A stretch of DNA of 5,909 nt, from positions 1 through 5,909 of the forward strand of contig WRLJ01000117.1 of the NCBI GenBank assembly GCA_009777685.1, in the 5' to 3' direction. Of the stretch, positions 1 through 4,241 are shown in pieces. The translations under genes were made by a program, and so were the position numbers. Each line of letters begins with the position of its first letter. Positions within the stretch are counted from its first letter, which is position 1. The notes under the pieces were generated by a model. It ran no database searches. It was not told where the DNA came from and saw nothing but the letters and a program-made list of their open reading frames with translations. The DNA comes from Oscillospiraceae bacterium. Its GTDB lineage: Bacteria > Bacillota > Clostridia > Oscillospirales > UBA929.

Positions 1-22
1 CCCGTATTTCCCGCGAGAGGGG

Positions 23-74
23 CTGGGGGACTGCCAAGTCCCCCAGTGGGGGGTCCGGGGGAGACCTCCCCCGG
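23..74. repeat. Tandem pair of perfect GC-rich hairpins
   Basis: Two perfect inverted repeats lie 8 bases apart. The first has 10-base arms CTGGGGGACT / AGTCCCCCAG around GCCA. The second has 9-base arms CCGGGGGAG / CTCCCCCGG around AC. Neither is followed by a T-run, so they look more like part of a dispersed intergenic repeat than a terminator. The element may continue to the left of the window. Confidence 0.6.
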
Positions 75-151
75 AAATGCCTGAACACCACCCAAACCAA
101 CAGCCGCACGGGCAAACGGTGAAAACCGTTCCCCGAAGTTTGCGGATAACC

Positions 152-180
152 TGCGGGACGCCGAGGTCTGCGTCCCCTAC
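152..180 (+). repeat. 29-bp direct repeat, copy A
   Basis: This 29-base stretch is identical, base for base, to 3773-3801. It contains inverted arms GGGACGC / GCGTCCC around an 8-base loop and ends in CCCTAC. After it, similarity continues imperfectly as a GGGG-TTTTGCGCC-like tail. That tail also resembles 3888-3909 (22 positions, 3 mismatches). It is a dispersed, non-coding hairpin repeat. Confidence 0.85.
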
Positions 181-195
181 GGGGTTTTGCGCCCC

Positions 196-228
196 GCCCT
201 GCGCAGGGCGCGATGCCCGCATCGCGCC
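196..228. repeat. Overlapping palindrome and hairpin
   Basis: The 14-bp perfect palindrome GCCCTGCGCAGGGC (196-209) overlaps a perfect hairpin with arms GGCGCGATG / CATCGCGCC (207-215 and 220-228). It sits 26 bases past the stop codon of the acetyltransferase. It could slow or end transcription, but it lacks the U-tract of an intrinsic terminator. Confidence 0.5.
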
Positions 229-254
229 GTGTCCGCGCACCCCTTGCCGCCGTT

Positions 255-731
255 CTATTCGCCGTGCGTGTCATCGATCCGTTTCAGCAGCTTGTAATAC
301 GGCCCATCCTCATCCTCTCCGTCAAAAACAATCTCATTAAAGCCCTTTTTCTGATATAGTCTGAGCGCGCCGGTGTTTTTCTTGTCTACGCCGATGCTGA
401 TTTCCCTGTATCCCATTTCAGCGGCTTGCTTTACGATGAAATCAATCATCACGCTCCCAATCCCTTGGCCGCGATACTCTTCTTTCACAACCAGGCGTGA
501 AAAATATATCCTCTGCCCCGGTATGCTGTATTCAGGATCATTCCGCTCAAATACGAGCGATCCTTCCGCAAGGTATTCGCCGTTCACCGCGTACACATAT
601 ATGGCGCGGTTGCCTGAGATCATATCTTTATAGAAATACTGCGCCAGCTCCGGTTTTTTCTCCATGCTCCATATATTGGAGCATTTGTGATAGTCTTCGG
701 GCTTTAGCTTGGTAATCGTATCGTTTTGCAT
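255..731 (-). CDS. GNAT-family N-acetyltransferase
   Basis: Encodes 158 residues, about the normal size for a single GNAT domain. The family transfers an acetyl group from acetyl-CoA to an amine; the substrate here cannot be told from sequence. The acetyl-CoA pyrophosphate loop is visible as RGQGIG (residues 87-92) after the beta-strand SRLVVKEEY. It is followed by a helix and the motif-B-like segment NTGALRLYQKKGF (119-131). No signal peptide or membrane segment is seen, so it is cytosolic. I chose the ATG at 729-731 because GGAGTG lies 10 bases upstream and the GNAT fold begins here; the reading frame stays open further upstream, but that part is arginine/proline-rich and overlaps the sortase gene. 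Base composition is unlike its neighbours: 25 of 60 bases are G or C in 301-360, against 40 of 60 in 4561-4620. This suggests recent acquisition. It appears monocistronic. Confidence 0.9.
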   Translation of the reverse strand: MQNDTITKLKPEDYHKCSNIWSMEKKPELAQYFYKDMISGNRAIYVYAVNGEYLAEGSLVFERNDPEYSIPGQRIYFSRLVVKEEYRGQGIGSVMIDFIVKQAAEMGYREISIGVDKKNTGALRLYQKKGFNEIVFDGEDEDGPYYKLLKRIDDTHGE

Positions 732-768
732 ACCAGGCTCACTCCAACTCCAATTCCGTGTTAAAATA

Positions 769-838
769 TAGGGACGCCATATATGGCATCGTCTTGCCGC
801 CGCAATCCCTCCCTCGGACACGGCACGCCGTGTCCCTA
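769..838. repeat. 70-bp element with inverted ends
   Basis: The ends are TAGGGAC (769-775) and GTCCCTA (832-838), exact inverted repeats. Inside lie a perfect 12-bp palindrome GCCATATATGGC (776-787) and a hairpin with arms GGACACGGC / GCCGTGTCC around AC (816-835). The outer CCCTACA end is shared with hairpins near 3796 and 3861. It encodes nothing visible and sits in the upstream region of the acetyltransferase gene, 37 bases before its start codon. A miniature mobile or mobilised repeat is likely, but no target-site duplication is evident. Confidence 0.6.
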
Positions 839-900
839 CATAATTTGCGCATTGGTCTGAGGATTGCCCCCCTTGACAACGCTGTGGGGGCGGCCCGGAT

Positions 901-2793
901 TTACGGATCCTCCGGCGGGCCGTCCGGCTCCGGCGCGGAGGTCGGCTCCGGCGTCGGCTCGGGGGTCGGGTCAACCGGGTCGGGCGGCGCATCCGGTTCC
1001 GGCGGAGGCCCTTCGGTCGGCGGAGGCTCCGGGGGCGGCGCCGGCGGCGGAATCAGGAGCAGATCGAACGGCGTGCCGGCGGACAGCTTGCCGCCCTTTT
1101 CGGTCAGCATCCGGACGGTGTCGTTGGCCGCGCTGTAAAAGCTGACGCGGTCGTGATCCCCCGAGGTGGCCAGCGCGTAGGGCTGCTGTTCGCCCTCCTC
1201 GTCCAGCCACAGGCAGAAGAGCTTCTTCTGCGCGGCCTCCTGCCAGAGAAGCAGCGGCTTTTGACCGACCCAAAACAGCCCGGCGGGGCGGACGTCCGCA
1301 CCGCCCTCGCGCGTCAGGATAAGCTCCGGTGTGCCGGGGTACCCGTCAAACAGGCTCATCCGGTACATGTTTTCATACGATACGCCGTCGGCCGTCTCCG
1401 TCACGGCATAGACCAGCCAGAGCCGCTCCTCCTCGTCCAGCGCCAGCAGGGGGTGACGGGCGTTGACGCCGGCCGGCGTGACGGGCGTTTTCCGCGACAG
1501 GCCGTAGGGGCCGGCGGCGATGCGGCTGGTCAGCAGAAAGATGCCGGGGGTGTTCTTATAGCCGTCGAACGCGATCCAGCTCCGCCGCTCGAGGGCGGCA
1601 TAGACTGCCGACAGCGTGCTGGCCGGCGTCATCGGGCCGGAAAAGCCGGTATACGGGCCTTGCGTATTGCGCCCGATGCCGATGTAGTATTCCATCCCGC
1701 TCTCTTCGGCGGCCTGGAAATAGTACGTTCTGCCCGTGGTCAGATGGACCATCGCCGCCGCGCGGTTGGCGGGAACGTCCGAGAAGTTGACCTGCATCGG
1801 CGCGTCGTAGGGCTTCGGAGAGGGATTTTTCTCGATCGTGCGGGCGGCCAGGATCGCGTCTAAGTCCTCGCCGGGGCGCAATTCGCGGGCGTGGACGGCA
1901 AAACGCGCGTCGTTGAATTCATACGCGCAGGTCGACAGCGTCAGCACGCGGTCGGATTCGGTGACCTCGATATTCGTATGGAAAAGACTGCGGATATGAA
2001 ACTCCTCCAGCAGTGTGGAGAAATGCTCTCGATTGGCGCCGGTGCCGACATATCCGTAATCCGGCTCGGTGATATACGCGGAAAAGACCAGCCATGTCGT
2101 CTTGCCGTGCAGGCTGTCCAGCTCGATCACGGGCGCGCGTTCCCAGGTCTTGATGTCGTTGTATCTCCGCAGCTGGGTGAACATGGTGCCCGTTTCGGTA
2201 TAGTGCCCGAACAGCACGTTGTTGCGGTCCATCAGCAGCCGGTCGTTATACGCGCTGAGGAAGATGGCCCCGTGGGAGTTGCGCTTTCCCTCGAAGCTGG
2301 TGTTGAGGTATTTTTCGTTGTCCTCGCCCTGCACATAGGGGTATTGGAGGTTCAGGCCGTCGATGGTGATGTAGCCCAGATAGTCCGGGTTGGCGGCCAG
2401 CAGCTCGGCAAAAAACGCCCGGTTCACGACCTCGTTGGCCAGCCTGCGGCTGCGCTCGGCCTGACGCTCCAACTCTTCGGCGTCGGCGTCGGGCCGGTTT
2501 GCGGCCTCGGGCGGAGCCGGGTTCGAGGGCAGCGGCGTCGGCAGCGGCGGCGGCGGCCCGGGGGGCCAGGGCGTGATCTCCGGCTGCGTGGCGGCCAGCG
2601 CCGCGACGGCCTTGTCATAGGCCTCGCGGGCCTTTCTGGACTCGCTTTCAGTGACCCAATATTCCTGAAAGAAGTACCCTATGTAAACCAGCGCGCCGGC
2701 GGCGACCACGATACACAGGATCGAGATCATCCGGTATATGAGCCTGTTGTTTCCGCCGCCCTTTTCAGCCGGGTCGGCTTTTCTGGATTTCAT
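901..2793 (-). CDS. Class B sortase with long C-terminal extension
   Basis: Encodes 630 residues. Sortases are membrane-anchored cysteine transpeptidases that cut a sorting signal on secreted proteins and join them to the cell wall or to each other. In order: basic N-terminus; one membrane helix (about 19-41); charged stretch; proline-rich linker (about 70-100); class B sortase domain (about 125-310); an uncharacterised, aromatic- and beta-rich region (about 315-580); and an acidic tail, 26 of whose last 49 residues are proline. Catalytic His197 lies in LFGHYTETG, Cys289 in TLSTC and Arg297 in DARFAVHAR. YLNTSFEGKRNSHGAIF is a typical class B segment. Most class B sortases end near the arginine, at 230-300 residues, so the extension is unusual. 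No LPXTG-like signal or second membrane helix is seen. I start at the ATG at 2791-2793, six bases after GGGGTG; an in-frame GTG at 2800-2802 falls within that ribosome site. TATACT at 2812-2817 is a weak -10 candidate. No substrate gene is adjacent. Confidence 0.92.
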   Translation of the reverse strand: MKSRKADPAEKGGGNNRLIYRMISILCIVVAAGALVYIGYFFQEYWVTESESRKAREAYDKAVAALAATQPEITPWPPGPPPPLPTPLPSNPAPPEAANRPDADAEELERQAERSRRLANEVVNRAFFAELLAANPDYLGYITIDGLNLQYPYVQGEDNEKYLNTSFEGKRNSHGAIFLSAYNDRLLMDRNNVLFGHYTETGTMFTQLRRYNDIKTWERAPVIELDSLHGKTTWLVFSAYITEPDYGYVGTGANREHFSTLLEEFHIRSLFHTNIEVTESDRVLTLSTCAYEFNDARFAVHARELRPGEDLDAILAARTIEKNPSPKPYDAPMQVNFSDVPANRAAAMVHLTTGRTYYFQAAEESGMEYYIGIGRNTQGPYTGFSGPMTPASTLSAVYAALERRSWIAFDGYKNTPGIFLLTSRIAAGPYGLSRKTPVTPAGVNARHPLLALDEEERLWLVYAVTETADGVSYENMYRMSLFDGYPGTPELILTREGGADVRPAGLFWVGQKPLLLWQEAAQKKLFCLWLDEEGEQQPYALATSGDHDRVSFYSAANDTVRMLTEKGGKLSAGTPFDLLLIPPPAPPPEPPPTEGPPPEPDAPPDPVDPTPEPTPEPTSAPEPDGPPEDP

Positions 2794-2894
2794 GCCTGTC
2801 ACCCCACCAACAGTATAGCATATTCCAGAGAAAAAGGGAAGCGCCGATCAAACAAAAAACCGCGCGCGCAAAGATTCCCAATGGGTTTACCGTA

Positions 2895-2912
2895 ATGTTT
2901 CACGTGAAACAT
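2895..2912. other. parS: parS centromere-like site, left copy
   Basis: ATGTTTCACGTGAAACAT is an 18-bp perfect palindrome. Its central 16 bases match the consensus bacterial parS, TGTTTCACGTGAAACA, at every position. ParB (Spo0J) loads at parS, spreads along flanking DNA and recruits SMC for origin segregation. The site is not the Noc type, which is centred on CCCGGG. It lies between the divergent sortase and 123-aa protein genes, outside both reading frames. Confidence 0.93.
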
Positions 2913-2926
2913 CGGGCCGGTATATT
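2899..2926 (+). promoter_or_regulatory. Possible promoter for the 123-aa protein gene
   Basis: TATATT at 2921-2926 resembles a -10 box (5 of 6). TTCACG at 2899-2904, 16 bases upstream, is a weak -35 (4 of 6) and lies inside the parS palindrome. A start near 2933 would give a leader of about 40 bases. If real, ParB bound at parS would cover the -35 region. The -35 match is poor. Confidence 0.35.
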
Positions 2927-2971
2927 CCCGCTCCGCCCGGGGAACGCTAGTCCCATGAGGAGGGTGCGGAA

Positions 2972-3343
2972 ATGACAGACTTGCGCGCAATCTTTGAAAC
3001 CGCTGACGCGGCGGAATGGGCCTTGATGCGCCTGCGGGAGCGCGGGCTGCACCCGGACCGTTACAGCGTTCGCGCCGTAGAGCGCGGACAGCCGGAGGAG
3101 CCGCGCGGATTTCTGAGCAACACGGCGGCCGCGCTGTTCGGGATAGGCTACGGGCGGCAGGCCGACGCCTACCCCGCCGGAAGCACGGCCTACGCCCCGT
3201 TTGGCGGTCTCTTGGGCGACGACGCCCGCCTCGGCCACGACGTCATCAGCAGCGAGGCCGAGCTGCGCCTGACCGTGCCCGACCGCGACGCGAAAACCGT
3301 CAAGGGCATCCTGATCAGCAACCGCGGACGGGTCGCCGGCTGA
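2972..3343 (+). CDS. Small cytosolic protein of unknown function, between two parS sites
   Basis: Encodes 123 residues. It has a strong AGGAGG (2958-2963) eight bases before the ATG, so the start is secure. I do not recognise a named family with certainty. The N-terminus (residues 4-36, RAIFETADAAEWALMRLRERGLHP... pattern) reads as beta-helix-beta, and the C-terminus (96-118) as another strand and helix. This resembles the layout of YflT/DUF1269-type stress-protein domains, in which a glycine-rich middle (here about 50-85, AALFGIGYG and APFGGLLGD) separates two halves. That resemblance is inference only. No signal peptide is seen, and the middle is too polar for a clear membrane helix. The next gene lies 86 bases downstream on the same strand and may be co-transcribed. 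A parS site precedes it. Confidence 0.82.
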   Translation: MTDLRAIFETADAAEWALMRLRERGLHPDRYSVRAVERGQPEEPRGFLSNTAAALFGIGYGRQADAYPAGSTAYAPFGGLLGDDARLGHDVISSEAELRLTVPDRDAKTVKGILISNRGRVAG

Positions 3344-3429
3344 GAGCCGGGGCATCCGAAAAAACAGTGCCGCCCTCCGCGCCGCGGGCATAGGATAAAA
3401 CGCGGAAGTTTGCGGGCGGGGGTGATGGC

Positions 3430-3603
3430 ATGGACGGCGCCGTGCTGGGCGTCAGCGCGCTGGCCCTTGCCCTGGCGGAGGGCCGGACACAGGACGAGGT
3501 GATTCTGCTGGGGGCGATGTTTACGCAGCTGGGCGATACCCTGGCTACGATCGCCGCGCTCCGCGACCGAAACAGCCCGCCGCCGGACGGCGGGACCGGT
3601 TGA
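3430..3603 (+). CDS. 57-aa small protein, unknown function
   Basis: Encodes 57 residues: a hydrophobic, alanine/leucine-rich start (VLGVSALALALAEG), an acidic turn (RTQDEVILL), a second hydrophobic helix (GAMFTQLGDTLATIAALRD), and a short proline/glycine tail. Two amphipathic helices are likely. GGGGGTGAT at 3418-3426 closely matches the 16S anti-Shine-Dalgarno complement, and its GG core ends seven bases before the ATG. This strongly supports translation. I recall short clostridial proteins with a similar LLGAxFTQLGDTLATIAA segment but cannot name a family. It follows the 123-aa gene by 86 bases and ends 11 bases before the second parS. It may bind a partner or a membrane surface; neither is shown by the sequence. 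Confidence 0.75.
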   Translation: MDGAVLGVSALALALAEGRTQDEVILLGAMFTQLGDTLATIAALRDRNSPPPDGGTG

Positions 3604-3614
3604 CCGTAACAGGA

Positions 3615-3632
3615 ATGTTTCACGTGAAACAT
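3615..3632. other. parS: parS centromere-like site, right copy
   Basis: The same 18-bp palindrome as at 2895-2912, with a perfect 16-base parS core at 3616-3631. Here the palindrome extends one more base on each side (3614-3633). The two centres are 720 bp apart. It lies 11 bases after the stop codon of the 57-aa gene, again outside any gene I accept. Two exact copies so close make chance occurrence very unlikely. Confidence 0.93.
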
Positions 3633-3696
3633 TTGAGGGACGGGGTTTACATAATATCTGTGATGGCGCGGGAAAGGTTGTAGGGCGCGACGACCT

Positions 3697-3745
3697 CGGC
3701 GCGCCGTGGTCGTTATCCGTCCCATACGGGACGCGCCGTGTTTTT
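3697..3745 (+). terminator. Possible intrinsic terminator after the 57-aa gene
   Basis: CGGCGCG (3697-3703) can pair with CGCGCCG (3732-3738), enclosing the smaller GTCCC/GGGAC hairpin, and is followed by TGTTTTT (3739-3745). Position and orientation suit termination of the two small plus-strand genes. The large loop and competing hairpins make it uncertain. Confidence 0.35.
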
Positions 3746-3772
3746 CCCCGCGCGTGTGCGTTGGGGACATTT

Positions 3773-3801
3773 TGCGGGACGCCGAGGTCTGCGTCCCCTA
3801 C
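3773..3801 (+). repeat. 29-bp direct repeat, copy B
   Basis: Identical to 152-180 over 29 bases, in the same orientation, about 3.6 kb away. After the repeat the two copies diverge by a one-base insertion and scattered changes. The internal arms GGGACGC / GCGTCCC suggest a hairpin in RNA or single-stranded DNA. Confidence 0.85.
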
Positions 3802-3917
3802 AGGGGTGTGCGGCCCGGGCGAACGCGGCGCATGGGTAAACACGGGCGGCAGATTGCCGCCCCTACAGGACGCGCGCCTTAAAAACACGTCCCCTGCGGG
3901 GTTCCGCGCAAAGCCCC

Positions 3918-3951
3918 TTGCGCGCGGCAGGAGAAAATGGTATGATACCAT
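3918..3951 (+). promoter_or_regulatory. Extended -10 promoter with overlapping palindrome
   Basis: TTGCGC (3918-3923), a 17-base spacer ending in TGG, and TATGAT (3941-3946) form a good vegetative-type promoter with an extended -10. The 15-bp palindrome ATGGTATGATACCAT (3937-3951) covers the -10 box and could be an operator, or may be chance. The next plus-strand gene is the DUF1015 gene at 4242, which would give a leader of about 290 bases running antisense to the 56-aa gene. Confidence 0.45.
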
Positions 3952-3979
3952 AACAAAAGGGCGGATGCCGCATCCGCCC
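3951..3979 (-). terminator. Intrinsic terminator of the 56-aa gene
   Basis: Read on the minus strand, perfect 9-base arms GGGCGGATG / CATCCGCCC around a 3-base loop (3959-3979) are followed by TTTTGTTA. It begins 19 bases after the stop codon of the minus-strand small gene. On the plus strand no T-run follows, so it acts in one direction. Confidence 0.8.
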
Positions 3980-3998
3980 CCGCGTGACTTATATTCCG

Positions 3999-4169
3999 TC
4001 AGTCAAACGACTCCGTAAGCCCCTCCACGACCTGCCCGATTGCGCGGATTGCCTTGGCGGGTCTGGAACGGCGCAGCCTGCGGGCGTCGATGGGAACGAT
4101 CGCCGCCGTGATGAACGCGCCCGCGATTACGCCCAGCCCCAGGCCCTTCAACAGTGTTTTCATCTGCAT
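3999..4169 (-). CDS. 56-aa small membrane-type protein
   Basis: Encodes 56 residues, short enough to be missed by length cut-offs. A perfect AAGGAGG (4179-4185 on the minus strand) lies nine bases before the ATG at 4167-4169, and a strong terminator follows the stop, so this is very likely a real, single-gene transcript. Residues 5-27 (LLKGLGLGVIAGAFITAAIV) form one glycine/alanine-rich hydrophobic helix, followed by a strongly basic segment (RRLRRSRPAK, about 30-39) and an amphipathic C-terminal helix. This suggests a single-pass membrane protein with a cytosolic basic tail, similar in outline to small YtxH-like proteins; I cannot place it in a family. It is transcribed divergently from the DUF1015 gene, with 72 bases between the two start codons. 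Confidence 0.75.
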   Translation of the reverse strand: MQMKTLLKGLGLGVIAGAFITAAIVPIDARRLRRSRPAKAIRAIGQVVEGLTESFD

Positions 4170-4241
4170 GGATACCGGCCTCCTTCTTTTTTTACTGCTG
4201 ATAGTATTGACGGAAGAATGACTTTATCCGGGAGGGAATTT

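Larger units (their letters stand above)
1..254. other. Gene-free region rich in hairpins
   Basis: I see no convincing gene here; the open frame starting at base 77 has no ribosome binding site and reads through repeats. The stretch instead holds a series of perfect inverted repeats: 23-32 with 37-46, 55-63 with 66-74, 115-120 with 125-130 (GAAA loop), the 14-bp palindrome 196-209, and 207-215 with 220-228. It also holds one copy of a 29-bp repeat (152-180). It lies downstream of the minus-strand acetyltransferase gene, but none of the hairpins is followed by a T-run in that direction, so I cannot call a standard intrinsic terminator. Confidence 0.6.
3679..3867. repeat. Composite hairpin-repeat cluster with inverted ends
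   Basis: Bounded by TGTAGGG (3679-3685) and its exact inverse CCCTACA (3861-3867); another CCCTACA lies inside at 3796-3802. Hairpins seen: 3690-3713 (24-bp palindrome with one mismatched pair around GGCGCGCC), GTCCC/GGGAC (3719-3723, 3728-3732), GGGACGC/GCGTCCC within copy B, and GGGCGGCA/TGCCGCCC around GAT (3844-3862). It looks like several units of one dispersed repeat family placed side by side. No transposase is encoded. Confidence 0.6.
3604..3998. other. Gene-free region: parS, repeat cluster, promoter, terminator
   Basis: No believable gene lies here on either strand. Open frames exist because the DNA is GC-rich, but none has a suitable ribosome site and they cross hairpins. The region contains, in order, the second parS, a cluster of TGTAGGG/CCCTACA hairpin repeats (about 3679-3867) with copy B of the 29-bp repeat, a further repeat fragment (3888-3909), an extended -10 promoter-like sequence and the terminator of the 56-aa minus-strand gene. 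Confidence 0.6.

Noticed and set aside
21..61. Possible G-quadruplex from G-runs
   Set aside because: One loop would be about 18 bases long and the same bases form a perfect hairpin, which is more stable.
115..130. Hairpin AACGGT-GAAA-ACCGTT with a GNRA-type loop
   Set aside because: Only six base pairs, isolated, with no surrounding structure or conservation evidence to support an RNA gene.
873..901. TTGACA on the plus strand as a -35 box
   Set aside because: No -10-like sequence lies 16-18 bases downstream and no plus-strand gene follows.
758..1138. Plus-strand glycine/serine-rich open frame opposite the sortase tail
   Set aside because: The repeats are the complement of the proline-rich coding sequence; no ribosome site and no known domain.
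1891..2895. Long plus-strand open frame of 334 codons opposite the sortase gene
   Set aside because: It is the complement of a clear sortase with catalytic residues, shows no family motifs and has no ribosome site. High GC makes long antisense frames common.
2896..2911. Noc-binding site as an alternative to parS
   Set aside because: Noc sites are centred on CCCGGG (ATTTCCCGGGAAAT); both sites here have the CACGTG centre of parS.
2900..3391. Minus-strand open frame of 163 codons opposite the 123-aa gene
   Set aside because: It ends inside the left parS palindrome and has no ribosome site, while the opposite strand has a strong one at 2958-2963.
3190..3951. Minus-strand open frame of 253 codons across the second parS and the repeats
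   Set aside because: It runs antisense to two small genes with strong ribosome sites, reads parS as FHVKH-type peptide and crosses hairpin repeats; no domain is recognisable.
4207..4235. TTGACG as a -35 for the DUF1015 gene
   Set aside because: The expected -10 position falls on the ribosome binding site GGGAGGG, with no AT-rich hexamer.
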